The translations under genes and the position numbers were made by a program. This document shows, in pieces, positions 1 to 7,303 of a stretch of DNA of 18,989 bases; the stretch's first letter is position 1; each line of letters starts with the position of its first letter. This DNA is from Microbacteriaceae bacterium (GTDB lineage Bacteria; Actinomycetota; Actinomycetes; Actinomycetales; Microbacteriaceae): contig JAGIAU010000004.1 in assembly GCA_017744755.1 (NCBI GenBank), forward strand, positions 6,401-25,389, read 5' to 3'. Below the pieces are notes generated by a model. The model worked only from the letters and a program-made list of their open reading frames with translations, had not been told where the DNA came from and did not search any database.

Positions 1-175
1 GGGCGACGCCGAACGCGCCCTTGGCGGCGAGCAGCAGCAGCCACTCGACCTCGACGCGGACGCGGGCGCGGTTCAGCCCGGCCTCGGAGAGGTGCTCGCC
101 GAGCGGCGAGACGGTCGCGGCGTAGCGGCCGTCGAGCGGGCTGAGCGGCTGCGGCGGGAGGGAGGGGTGCGTCAT
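1..175 (-). CDS. purB: Adenylosuccinate lyase, N-terminal fragment
   Basis: The gene runs off the left edge; only about the first 58 codons are present. The minus-strand translation begins MTHPSLPPQPLSPLDGRYA and continues with LGEHLSEAGLNRARVRVEVEWLL. The LSPLDGRYA segment near the N-terminus followed by a V-E-xEWL helix is characteristic of PurB. This fumarase/aspartase-superfamily enzyme cleaves adenylosuccinate to AMP and SAICAR to AICAR in purine synthesis. The ATG overlaps the TGA of the upstream holin-like gene by one base (TGATG), so the two are probably translationally coupled and co-transcribed. The catalytic residues lie outside the window, so activity cannot be judged here. Confidence 0.9.
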   Translation of the reverse strand, partial: MTHPSLPPQPLSPLDGRYAATVSPLGEHLSEAGLNRARVRVEVEWLLLLAAKGAFGVA

Positions 176-594
176 CAGTGGTTGCGCCCCTCGCGCTTGA
201 TGAACGGGCGGAAGATGATGCCGAGGATCCAGCTGATCACGCCGAGCACGAGCGCGCCGAGCACGCCCCACCAGAAGCCCTCGGGCCAACCGGGGACGAC
301 CTGCAGGCCGAATCCGACGAGGCTGGACAGCCAGTGCACGAGCCAGAGCAGCAGGCCGTTCACGATGATCGAGATGAGGCCGAGCGTCAGCAGGTAGATC
401 GGGAACGCGACGATCTTCACCGCCGTGCCGACGACCGCGTTCACGATGCCGAAGACGAGCGCGAGCAGCAGGTAGGTGAGCACGTTCTGCCACCACTCCG
501 GGCCGAACGACGTCACCACGATGTGCCCGGCGATGATGAGCGTCACGAGCCAGAGCGCGAGCGCGTTGAGGATGACCTTGACCAGGAATCGCAC
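175..594 (-). CDS. Phage holin family IV-like membrane protein (YvlD type)
   Basis: A protein of 139 residues with about four hydrophobic helices: residues 3-23, about 38-58, about 60-85 and about 110-130. The central FPIYLLTLGLISIIVNGLLL segment matches the FPxxxLTLGL..xxxNxxxL pattern of the PF04020 'phage holin 4_2' family, which includes B. subtilis YvlD. Despite the name, this is an ordinary chromosomal inner-membrane family of unknown role. The GTG at 594 was chosen because GGGAGG lies 8 nt upstream and because residues before it look like out-of-frame translation. It lies 26 bp after the preceding membrane-protein gene and overlaps purB by one base, suggesting one transcript. Membrane topology is inferred from hydrophobicity by eye. 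Confidence 0.85.
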   Translation of the reverse strand: MRFLVKVILNALALWLVTLIIAGHIVVTSFGPEWWQNVLTYLLLALVFGIVNAVVGTAVKIVAFPIYLLTLGLISIIVNGLLLWLVHWLSSLVGFGLQVVPGWPEGFWWGVLGALVLGVISWILGIIFRPFIKREGRNH

Positions 595-620
595 GAGGAC
601 ATCCTCCCAGAAGGAGGCGT

Positions 621-1727
621 TCAGCCGATGGGTCGGATCATCAGGATGAGCATGAATATGAACGTGAAGCCCCCGAGCAGGACGCCGGCACCGATCCACA
701 GGAGGCTCGGCAGGCGCATCCGGAGGCGCTGACCGGCAGGGGCGACTGTTCCGCTCCAGATGGATCGGGCGTCGACGTATCGGTCGGTGCGCCGAATACT
801 GTAGGTCGATAGCGCGCGCGCCAGATCGATGACTGAGCGGAGCACTGCTGGTTGTTCCAGGTGCAGCCGACTCGGCGCGAGGCAGCGCAGCTCGAGGTCG
901 ATCAGCTCGATGTCCCACCCGCCGAGGTGATCGATGCAGAACGCCATGAAGTCGGGCGTGAAGACATAGCGGATGTCCGCGTCGTAGCCCTTCGGCGCGT
1001 AGACCTGGAAGTGACGATCGAAATCGCCCTCAAGGCTGATGCGCTGGGCTTCCTCGAACGGCAACTCGTTCACCCATCTCAGCGAGCGTCGCCGCTTCGG
1101 CGCCCGAAGGACGAAGTGCGGCACTGCGGTCTCGAGCCGCACACTGAGGAAGGTTCGCTCCCCGAGACCGGTTGCGACGTTCTCGGCCGGAAGCTCCGCC
1201 TGCCCGATCCAAGCGCCGCCGCCGATCGGGAGCGACAGCAACTCCTCGATCCGCACCAGCAGCGACCAGGACGGCCATCCGATCCGAGTGTCGAGGTCGA
1301 ACGTTCCTCCGGAGTATCGCGCGAACCGGTCTAGCGCCGCCCATCGCCGCCAGGGGAATGCGCGTCTGGCGGCAAGCGTGAGCCGCTGCATGGACCAAGG
1401 TGCGAGCAGCGCCAGCGCCCCACCCAGCAGTCCTACCAAGAAGATCCACGGTCCAAGACCGATCGGGTAGGTACTGATGAAGTGCCCCCAGAGCGGGACG
1501 GTCACCGTGCCGATGAAGAAGAGGGCCACGACCAGCGTGATGGTGCCGACGAAGAACAGCGACACGAAGCTTTCCGCCCGTCGCATACGAGTCCGCTTGC
1601 GAAGCCATTCCGGCGCGGAGGCGCGCGACGCCTCCACATCGGCATGACTCACATCAAGGATCGAGAAATCGATGCTGTCGGACGCCCCCACGCTCATGCC
1701 GCCATTCTGTCTGCTCCATTTGCCCAT
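621..1727 (-). CDS. Uncharacterised membrane protein, about 368 residues
   Basis: I do not recognise a named family with confidence. The protein has a short polar N-terminus, two hydrophobic helices (about residues 48-78 and 85-108, the latter IFLVGLLGGALALLAPW), a soluble central region and a C-terminal hydrophobic anchor ending LILMIRPIG. The central segment contains FDRHFQVYAPKGYDAD and RYVFTPDFMAFCIDH, resembling uncharacterised actinobacterial membrane proteins (possibly DUF3137-like, from memory). Start choice is uncertain. ATG 1727 has a -10-like TATTTC six bases upstream, the leaderless geometry seen elsewhere in the window. ATG 1697 (MSVGAS) is the alternative. Neither has a clear ribosome-binding site. 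The gene looks lower in GC, with looser codon use, than its neighbours. It could be a later insertion between the holin-like gene and the aminotransferase. Confidence 0.7.
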   Translation of the reverse strand: MGKWSRQNGGMSVGASDSIDFSILDVSHADVEASRASAPEWLRKRTRMRRAESFVSLFFVGTITLVVALFFIGTVTVPLWGHFISTYPIGLGPWIFLVGLLGGALALLAPWSMQRLTLAARRAFPWRRWAALDRFARYSGGTFDLDTRIGWPSWSLLVRIEELLSLPIGGGAWIGQAELPAENVATGLGERTFLSVRLETAVPHFVLRAPKRRRSLRWVNELPFEEAQRISLEGDFDRHFQVYAPKGYDADIRYVFTPDFMAFCIDHLGGWDIELIDLELRCLAPSRLHLEQPAVLRSVIDLARALSTYSIRRTDRYVDARSIWSGTVAPAGQRLRMRLPSLLWIGAGVLLGGFTFIFMLILMIRPIG

Positions 1728-1737
1728 CGCCGAGAAA

Positions 1738-1743
1738 TAGGCT
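1738..1743 (+). promoter_or_regulatory. -10 box of a leaderless promoter (aminotransferase)
   Basis: TAGGCT fits the actinobacterial -10 consensus TANNNT. Six bases (GGGCGG) separate it from the GTG at 1750, so the expected transcription start coincides with the start codon and there is no room for a ribosome-binding site. No convincing -35 is seen. The minus-strand start at 1727 is only 22 bp away, so any divergent promoter would overlap this one. Confidence 0.6.
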
Positions 1744-1749
1744 GGGCGG

Positions 1750-2817
1750 GTGAGCGAAGCGCGCGTCCGCCTGCGTCCCGACGTCGAGAGCGTCGTCCCG
1801 TACCGGCAGGGCCGGATCGCGGCGGCCGACGCCTTCAAGCTGTCCAGCAACGAGAACCCGTTCCCGCCGCTGCCCGGCGTCGCCGAGGCGCTCCGCGAGG
1901 TGCAGTTCAATCGCTACCCGGAGGGCTCGGCCAGAGCGGTCCGCGAGCGGCTCGCGACGATCTGGCAGGTCACCCCCGAGCAGATCGTGGTGACCCCGGG
2001 CTCGGCGGCGCTGCTCACCTACCTCATGCAGGCGACGTGCACGGCCGAGGACGAGGTGCTGTACGCCTGGCGGAGCTTCGAGGGCTACCCGCAGTTCGTC
2101 GGCGCGCTCGGCGTCCGCTCCGTCCAGGTGCCGAACCGGCCCGACGGCGGGCACGACCTCCCCGCGATGGCCGCGGCGGTGACCGACCGCACCCGCCTCG
2201 TCCTGCTCTGCACGCCGAACAACCCGACCGGTCCGACCATCACGCGCGATGAGTTCGAGGCGTTCATGGCGGCGATCCCGCGGACCGTGCTCGTCGGCCT
2301 CGACGAGGCCTACGCCGAGTTCGTGACGGATCCGGAGGCGATCCGCGGGGACGCGGCGCTGCTGGAGCGGCACCCGAATCTCGTCGTGCTCAGGACGTTC
2401 TCCAAGGCGTACGGCCTGGCGGGCCTCCGCATCGGCTACGGGGTCGGCCAGGAGTACGTGATGGACGCGATTCGGGCGGTCGCGCAGCCGCTCGCCGTCA
2501 CGGAGCCCGCGCAGCTCGCCGCGATCGCGAGCCTCGATCACGAGCCCGCGCTGCTCGAGCGGGTGGCCGTCATCGTCGAGCGGCGCGAGCGGATCCGCGC
2601 GGGGCTGCTCGAGCAGGGCTGGGCGGTGCCGGAGGCGCAGGGCAACTTCGTCTGGCTGCCGACGGGCGAGCGCACCGCCGAGGTCGCCGCGCACTTCGAG
2701 GCCGCGGGGCTCGTCGTCCGCTCGCTCGGCGAGGGCGTCCGGGTGTCCATCGGCGAAGCGGATTCTGTCGAGAAGCTACTGCGATCCGCGCGAGAGGTTG
2801 TCGTCCCCCTCTCGTGA
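1750..2817 (+). CDS. pat: Histidinol-phosphate / aromatic amino acid aminotransferase
   Basis: A PLP-dependent fold-type I aminotransferase of 355 residues, the usual length for the HisC/Pat group. Visible motifs are FKLSSNENPFPPLP (29-42), the TPNNPTG loop (155-161), D185 and Y188 in GLDEAYAEF, the Schiff-base lysine K219 in TFSKAYGLAGLRIGYG, and a substrate-contacting NFVWLP near the C-terminus. In actinobacteria this stand-alone type is often the aromatic (phenylalanine) aminotransferase Pat rather than the histidine-operon HisC. The lack of other his genes here and the dehydrogenase operon 31 bp downstream favour Pat, but sequence alone does not separate the two. It uses a GTG start with leaderless geometry. 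Confidence 0.85.
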   Translation: MSEARVRLRPDVESVVPYRQGRIAAADAFKLSSNENPFPPLPGVAEALREVQFNRYPEGSARAVRERLATIWQVTPEQIVVTPGSAALLTYLMQATCTAEDEVLYAWRSFEGYPQFVGALGVRSVQVPNRPDGGHDLPAMAAAVTDRTRLVLLCTPNNPTGPTITRDEFEAFMAAIPRTVLVGLDEAYAEFVTDPEAIRGDAALLERHPNLVVLRTFSKAYGLAGLRIGYGVGQEYVMDAIRAVAQPLAVTEPAQLAAIASLDHEPALLERVAVIVERRERIRAGLLEQGWAVPEAQGNFVWLPTGERTAEVAAHFEAAGLVVRSLGEGVRVSIGEADSVEKLLRSAREVVVPLS

Positions 2818-2835
2818 GCGGCGGATCGGCGCGGA

Positions 2836-2841
2836 TAGGTT
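2836..2841 (+). promoter_or_regulatory. -10 box of a leaderless promoter (E1-alpha)
   Basis: TAGGTT sits seven bases before the ATG at 2849, the same spacing as other leaderless starts in this window. It falls in the 31-bp gap after the aminotransferase stop. The dehydrogenase operon therefore probably has its own promoter in addition to any read-through. Confidence 0.5.
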
Positions 2842-2848
2842 GGGGTTC

Positions 2849-3958
2849 ATGGCGACCGACGCGATCCGTCTGCTGTCCCCGGAGGGGGTGCTGATCGAGT
2901 CGGAGGAGAACGCGGCCTGGCTGCCCCTCATCTCGGCGCTCAGCGAGCAACAGCTCCTCGACTTCCACCGGCAGATGGCGGTCATCCGCCGCTTCGACAT
3001 CGAGGCGGGGAACCTGCAGCGCCAGGGCCAGCTCGCGCTGTGGATCCCGAGCCTCGGCCAGGAGGCGGCGCAGGTCGGCTCCGGCTACGCGGCCCGCGCG
3101 CAGGACACGATCTTCCCCGCGTACCGGGAGCACGTCGTCGGCCGCATCCGCGGTGTCGACCCGATGCGGATCATCGAGCTGCTGCGCGGCCAGGACCACG
3201 GCGGCTGGGACCCGAAGCAGCACGGCAACTTCCACCTCTACACGCTCGTCATCGGCTCGCAGTCGCTGCACGCGACGGGCTACGCCATGGGCGTCGCCTT
3301 CGACGGCGCCGCGGCGACCGGCGATCCGGAACGCGATGAGGCGGTCCTCGTCTACTTCGGCGACGGAGCGACCTCGCAGGGCGACGTGAGCGAGGCGCTC
3401 GTCTTCGCGGCGAGCTACCAGACCCCCCAGGTCTTCTTCCTGCAGAACAATCACTGGGCGATCTCCGTCCCCGTGGCGACGCAGTCGCGCACGCCGCTCT
3501 ACCGGCGAGCCGCCGGCTACGGCGTCGCCGGCCTCAGGGTCGACGGCAACGACGCGCTCGCGGCCTATGCGGTGACCCGCACGGCGCTCGACGAGGCGCG
3601 CGCCGGCCTCGGTCCCCGCTTCGTCGAGGCGCTGACCTACCGGATGGGCGCGCACACGACGAGCGACGACCCGACGAAGTACCGCGACGACGCGGAGCTC
3701 GAGTACTGGACGGCGCATGACCCGATCGCGCGCTTCGAGGCGTTCCTCCGCGGTCGCGGCGTCGGCGACGACTTCTTCGCCTCGGTCGCCGAGGAGGGCG
3801 AGGATCTCGCCGCGGATGTGCGCCGCCGCACGCTCGCGCTCGAATCGCCGCCCGCGACGAAGATCTTCGACCACGTGTACACCGATCCGCACCCCGACGT
3901 CGCGGAGCAGCGCGCCTGGCTCCTCGCGTACGAGGCGAGCTTCGGGGGTCAGGCATGA
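2849..3958 (+). CDS. bkdA: 2-oxoacid dehydrogenase E1 component, alpha subunit (BCKDH/PDH type)
   Basis: A thiamine-diphosphate enzyme subunit of 369 residues that decarboxylates a 2-oxo acid and, with E1-beta, reductively acylates E2 lipoate. The TPP/Mg motif GDG (171-173) ... NN (200-201) is intact. The phosphorylation-loop region has the active-site histidine at H269 in YRMGAHTTSDDPTKYR. IPSLGQEAAQVG and HGNFHLYTLVIGSQSLHATG are also family-typical. Actinobacterial pyruvate dehydrogenase normally uses single-chain AceE, so a split alpha/beta E1 next to an E2 suggests the branched-chain 2-oxoacid dehydrogenase. Substrate specificity is inferred, not shown. The ATG start is supported by the -10 seven bases upstream; an in-frame TTG at 2798 inside the aminotransferase is unlikely. 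The stop overlaps the E1-beta ATG. Confidence 0.9.
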   Translation: MATDAIRLLSPEGVLIESEENAAWLPLISALSEQQLLDFHRQMAVIRRFDIEAGNLQRQGQLALWIPSLGQEAAQVGSGYAARAQDTIFPAYREHVVGRIRGVDPMRIIELLRGQDHGGWDPKQHGNFHLYTLVIGSQSLHATGYAMGVAFDGAAATGDPERDEAVLVYFGDGATSQGDVSEALVFAASYQTPQVFFLQNNHWAISVPVATQSRTPLYRRAAGYGVAGLRVDGNDALAAYAVTRTALDEARAGLGPRFVEALTYRMGAHTTSDDPTKYRDDAELEYWTAHDPIARFEAFLRGRGVGDDFFASVAEEGEDLAADVRRRTLALESPPATKIFDHVYTDPHPDVAEQRAWLLAYEASFGGQA

Positions 3959-4929
3959 CGACGATGACGATGGCGAAGGCCCTCAACGAGGGCCTCCGCG
4001 CCGCGATGCGCGCCGACGAGAAGGTCCTGCTGATGGGCGAGGACATCGGAACGCTCGGCGGCGTGTTCCGCGTCACCGAGGGCCTCAAGTCGGAGTTCGG
4101 GCCGCGCCGCGTGCTCGACACCCCGCTCGCCGAGTCGGGCATCGTCGGCTCCGCGATCGGCCTCGCGATGCGCGGCTACCGGCCGGTCTGCGAGATCCAG
4201 TTCGACGGGTTCGTGTACCCGGCCTTCGACCAGATCACCTCGCAGCTCGCGAAGCAGACCTACCGCCACGGCGGTGCCCAGTCCTTCCCCGTCGTCATCC
4301 GCATCCCGTACGGCGGGCACATCGGGGCCGTCGAGCACCACCAGGAGTCGCCCGAGGCGTACTTCGCGCACACCGCCGGCCTGCGCGTCGTCGCGCCTGC
4401 GACGCCGCACGACGCCTACTGGATGATCCAGGAGGCGATCGCCGGGAACGATCCCGTCGTCTTCCTCGAGCCCAAGTCGCGTTACTGGCCGAAGGGCGAG
4501 GTCGACCTGTCCGCGTCCGGGGCGGCGCTCCACGCCTCGCGCGTCGTCCGCCGCGGGACCGACGTCACGCTCATCGGCCACGGCGCCATGGTCGCGACGC
4601 TGCTCGACGCCGCCGAGCTCGCCGCGGCCGAGGGCGTCAGCGCCGAGGTCGTCGACCTCCGCTCGCTCTCCCCGATCGACTACGCGCCGATCCTCGAGTC
4701 GGTGCGCCGCACGGGCCGCGCGGTCGTCGTGCAGGAGGCGCCGCAGCAGGTGTCGGTGGGCTCGGAGATCGCGGCGACCGTCGGCGAGCGGGCGTTCTAC
4801 TCGCTCCAGTCGCCGGTGCTCCGGGTGAGCGGCTACGACACCCCGTTCCCGCCCGCGAAGCTCGAGGGCGTGTACCTTCCGGACGTGGACCGCATCCTCG
4901 AGGCCGTGGACCGCGCGCTCGCGCACTGA
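3955..4929 (+). CDS. bkdB: 2-oxoacid dehydrogenase E1 component, beta subunit
   Basis: Transketolase-like beta subunit of 324 residues forming the alpha2beta2 E1 with the preceding product. Family features are LMGEDIGTLGGVFRVTEGL (about 27-45), with E29 at the place of the glutamate that activates the TPP aminopyrimidine; FVYPAFDQI; PYGGHIGAVEHHQESPEAYF; GLRVVAPATPHDAYW; and VVVQEAPQQVSVGSEIAA in the C-terminal domain. The length is normal for the family. ATG overlaps the alpha-subunit TGA (ATGA), indicating translational coupling and equimolar production. It is followed after 40 bp by E2. Confidence 0.92.
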   Translation: MTTMTMAKALNEGLRAAMRADEKVLLMGEDIGTLGGVFRVTEGLKSEFGPRRVLDTPLAESGIVGSAIGLAMRGYRPVCEIQFDGFVYPAFDQITSQLAKQTYRHGGAQSFPVVIRIPYGGHIGAVEHHQESPEAYFAHTAGLRVVAPATPHDAYWMIQEAIAGNDPVVFLEPKSRYWPKGEVDLSASGAALHASRVVRRGTDVTLIGHGAMVATLLDAAELAAAEGVSAEVVDLRSLSPIDYAPILESVRRTGRAVVVQEAPQQVSVGSEIAATVGERAFYSLQSPVLRVSGYDTPFPPAKLEGVYLPDVDRILEAVDRALAH

Positions 4930-4958
4930 CGAACGTCCTGACGAACACTCTGACGAAA
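4927..4958 (+). repeat. Short 12-nt tandem repeat carrying three in-frame stop codons
   Basis: The E1-beta stop TGA begins a unit TGACGAACGTCC, followed by TGACGAACACTC and TGACGAAAAGG. The period is exactly 12 bases, so TGA recurs in the E1-beta frame every four codons. The last unit runs into the GGGGAG ribosome-binding site of E2. The effect is a triple stop in that frame. Whether it matters or arose by slippage is unknown. Confidence 0.6.
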
Positions 4959-4969
4959 AGGGGAGCACG

Positions 4970-6349
4970 ATGACCCTCCAGCACTTCCCCCTCCCGGACG
5001 TCGGCGAGGGCCTCACCGAGGCGGAGATCGTCGCGTGGAAGGTCGCCCCCGGCGACGCCGTCGCGCTGAACCAGGTGCTCGTCGAGATCGAGACCGCGAA
5101 GTCGCTCGTCGAGCTGCCCTCGCCGTTCGAGGGCACGGTCTCGGAGCTGCTCGTCGCGGAGGGCCGGACGGTCGAGGTCGGCACGCCGATCATCGTCGTC
5201 GACACGGTCGGCGGGGCCGGGCCGGAGTCGACGGCCCCCGTCGAGGCCTCGGACGCGGAACGCGCCGAGCAGATGGGCGAGACGGCCGCCTGGCTCGAGG
5301 AGCCGCGCGAGGCCGAGTCCGAGCCCGAGCCCGCGGGTCGGGCCGTGCCGGAGGCGCGGCTCGAGGCCTCGAACCCGCAGACCGATGACGCCGACGGCTC
5401 CGGCGCCGTCCTCGTCGGCTACGGCTCGTCCGGCCATGTGCGTTCCCGCCGCCGCCCGATCGAGCGCGTCATCCCGGCCGCGGCCGCGGCCCCCGTCATC
5501 GCAAAGCCGCCCATCCGCGCGCTGGCCCGCGAGCTCGGCGTCGACCTCGCGACCGTCATGCCGACGGGCCTCGCGGGCGAGGTGCTCCGCGAGGACGTCG
5601 TCCGCCACGCCGACCAGGCCCGCCTCTTCCACAACATCGAGACGCCGCCCGCGCCGAGCGACCGCGAGACCCGCATCCCCGTCAAGGGGGTCCGCAAGGC
5701 GATCGCGACCGCGATGGTCAGGAGCGCGTTCACCGCGCCGCACGTCTCGATCTTCACCGATGTGAACGCGACGAGGACGATGGAGTTCGTCAAGCGGCTC
5801 AAGTCCTCGCCCGACTTCGCCGGGGTCCGCGTGAGCCCGCTGCTCGTCATGGCGAAGGCGCTCATCTGGGCCGTGCGCCGCAATCCCGCGGTCAACTCGA
5901 CCTGGACGGACGAGGAGATCATCGTCCACAACTTCGTGAACCTCGGCATCGCGGCCGCGACGCCGCGCGGGCTCGTCGTGCCGAACATCAAGGACGCGCA
6001 GGACCTCTCGCTGCTCGATCTCGCGAAGGCGCTCGAGCAGCTCACCCTCGTCGCCCGCGAGGGCCGCACGCCGCCGGAGCAGATGCAGGGCGGCACCATC
6101 ACGATCACGAACCTCGGCTCGTACGGCATCGACACCGGCACGCCGATCCTGAACCCCGGCGAGGTGTCGATCATCGTGCTCGGCGCGATCCGGCAGAAGC
6201 CGTGGGTGATCGACGGGGAGGTGCGGCCCGCGTACGTGACGACGGTCGGCGGGTCCTTCGACCACCGCGTCGTCGACGGCGACGTCGTGTCGCGGTTCCT
6301 CGTGGACATCGCCTCCGTGCTGGAGGAGCCTGCGCTCCTGCTGGACTGA
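4970..6349 (+). CDS. bkdC: 2-oxoacid dehydrogenase E2 (dihydrolipoyl acyltransferase)
   Basis: An E2 core protein of 459 residues with the classic order. One N-terminal lipoyl domain covers residues 1-78, with the lipoylated lysine K44 in EIETAKSLVELPSPFEG. An acidic Ala/Pro/Glu linker (about 80-175) includes LVGYGSSGHVRSRRRP, typical of actinobacterial BCKDH E2. The E3/E1-binding domain (about 179-213) has PPIRALARELGVDL and GLAGEVLREDV. The catalytic acyltransferase domain (about 232-459) ends with the active-site DHRVVDG (H432, D436). A single lipoyl domain fits BCKDH rather than the multi-lipoyl PDH/OGDH E2 of actinobacteria. ATG 4970 has an AAAGGGGAG ribosome-binding site. No E3 gene follows, so the complex must borrow lipoamide dehydrogenase from elsewhere. 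No obvious terminator is seen in the 57 bp after the gene. Confidence 0.92.
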   Translation: MTLQHFPLPDVGEGLTEAEIVAWKVAPGDAVALNQVLVEIETAKSLVELPSPFEGTVSELLVAEGRTVEVGTPIIVVDTVGGAGPESTAPVEASDAERAEQMGETAAWLEEPREAESEPEPAGRAVPEARLEASNPQTDDADGSGAVLVGYGSSGHVRSRRRPIERVIPAAAAAPVIAKPPIRALARELGVDLATVMPTGLAGEVLREDVVRHADQARLFHNIETPPAPSDRETRIPVKGVRKAIATAMVRSAFTAPHVSIFTDVNATRTMEFVKRLKSSPDFAGVRVSPLLVMAKALIWAVRRNPAVNSTWTDEEIIVHNFVNLGIAAATPRGLVVPNIKDAQDLSLLDLAKALEQLTLVAREGRTPPEQMQGGTITITNLGSYGIDTGTPILNPGEVSIIVLGAIRQKPWVIDGEVRPAYVTTVGGSFDHRVVDGDVVSRFLVDIASVLEEPALLLD

Positions 6350-6371
6350 GCGGGACCGCCGCTGCGCGGAT

Positions 6372-6400
6372 TTGCAATTGATAATCAATCTCAATAGATT
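6372..6400 (+). promoter_or_regulatory. Leaderless promoter of the zinc-uptake operon
   Basis: A -35-like TTGCAA (6372-6377) and a -10 TAGATT (6395-6400) are separated by exactly 17 bp. The ATG of the binding-protein gene lies six bases after the -10, so the transcript should begin at or next to the start codon. This AT-rich patch stands out sharply from the surrounding GC-rich DNA. It is the best-formed sigma-70-type promoter in the window. Confidence 0.7.
6378..6394. promoter_or_regulatory. Fur/Zur-type operator in the zinc-operon promoter
   Basis: TTGATAATCAATCTCAA is an 8-1-8 imperfect palindrome; six of the eight pairs are complementary. It resembles the TGAAAATnATTTTCA-type boxes known for actinobacterial Zur. 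It fills precisely the spacer between -35 and -10, so bound repressor would exclude RNA polymerase. The last gene of the operon encodes a Zur-like protein, giving a ready autoregulatory loop: zinc-loaded Zur shuts off uptake. Identification is by pattern and context only. Confidence 0.7.
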
Positions 6401-6406
6401 GGCGGC

Positions 6407-7303
6407 ATGGCCCCCGCGCGACGACTCGTCCCCCTGCTCACCGCATCCGCCCTCGCCGTCGCCCTCGCCGGCTGCACCGGAGCGCCCGGGCCTGCGGCGC
6501 CCGGCGACGGGCTCGTCCACATCGTCGCCTCCACGAACGTCTACGGCGGCATCGTCGAGGCGATCGGCGGCGATCGCGTCGAGGTGACGAGCCTCATCGG
6601 CGGCGCCCAGGACCCGCACGAGTACGAAGCGTCGTCCCGCGACGAGCTCGAGATCGCCGAGGCGGACCTGCTCGTCGCGAACGGCGGCGGCTACGACGAC
6701 TTCTTCTTCCAGCTCGTCGACGCGAGCGGATCGGACGCGCCGCTCATCGTCGCCTCCGGCACCGAGAGCGCCGACGAGCAGCTCCCGAACGAGCACGTCT
6801 GGTACGACCTCGGCCGGATGGACGACCTCGCCGCGTCCATCGCCGACGACCTGACCGTGATCGACCCGGACGGCGCGAGCGCCTACGCCGACGGTCTGCG
6901 CGCCTTCCAGGCCGGGATCCTCGATCTGGAGAGCCGCGCGCATGAGATCGCCGCCGACCACGGCGGGGAGCAGGTCGTCATGACCGAGCTCGTCCCCGGC
7001 TATCTGCTCGCGGAGGCCGGCCTCGTCGATGCCACCCCCGCCGAGTTCTCCGAGGCGATCGAGGAGGGCTCCGGCGTGCCCGTCCGGGTGCTCGCCGACC
7101 TCGAGGCGCTCGTCGCGAGCGGCGACGTCGCCTTCCTCGCGGCGAACACGCAGAGCTTCGGGCCCGAGACCGGCGCGCTGATCGACGCGGCCCGAGGCGC
7201 CGGTGTGCCCGTGGTCTCGTTCGCCGAGACCCTTCCCGAGGGGGAGACTTATCTCTCGTGGATGTCCGCGAACCTCGGCGCAGCGGCGGCGGCGCTCGAG
7301 TGA
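6407..7303 (+). CDS. znuA: Zinc/manganese ABC transporter substrate-binding lipoprotein
   Basis: A cluster A-I (ZnuA/TroA/PsaA-type) metal-binding protein of 298 residues. The N-terminus is a lipoprotein signal peptide with lipobox LAGC (C23), so the mature protein is tethered outside the membrane. Likely metal ligands are H71 in AQDPHEYEAS and H130 in PNEHVWYDL. Glutamates appear where His/Asp are common: E194 in MTELVPGYLL and E274 in SFAETLPEG. The His-rich loop of proteobacterial ZnuA is absent. C-terminal ETLPEGETYLSWM is typical of actinobacterial members. The gene opens a four-gene operon with overlapping ORFs, and the Zur-like operator and zur gene argue for zinc. Manganese or mixed specificity cannot be excluded. 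Confidence 0.87.
   Translation: MAPARRLVPLLTASALAVALAGCTGAPGPAAPGDGLVHIVASTNVYGGIVEAIGGDRVEVTSLIGGAQDPHEYEASSRDELEIAEADLLVANGGGYDDFFFQLVDASGSDAPLIVASGTESADEQLPNEHVWYDLGRMDDLAASIADDLTVIDPDGASAYADGLRAFQAGILDLESRAHEIAADHGGEQVVMTELVPGYLLAEAGLVDATPAEFSEAIEEGSGVPVRVLADLEALVASGDVAFLAANTQSFGPETGALIDAARGAGVPVVSFAETLPEGETYLSWMSANLGAAAAALE

Noticed and set aside
175..594. Holin-family hit as a sign of prophage
   Set aside because: Family PF04020 is a common chromosomal membrane protein group. No lysin, portal, integrase or other phage gene is nearby, and it is coupled to purB.
2798..2848. TTG start giving a longer E1-alpha
   Set aside because: It lies inside the aminotransferase gene, while ATG 2849 has a well-placed -10 and the normal family N-terminus.
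4637..6961. Very long minus-strand open frame (774 codons) across the E1-beta, E2 and znuA region
   Set aside because: It is opposite well-supported genes and has the Arg/Asp/Gly/Val-rich low-complexity composition of antisense frames in high-GC DNA.
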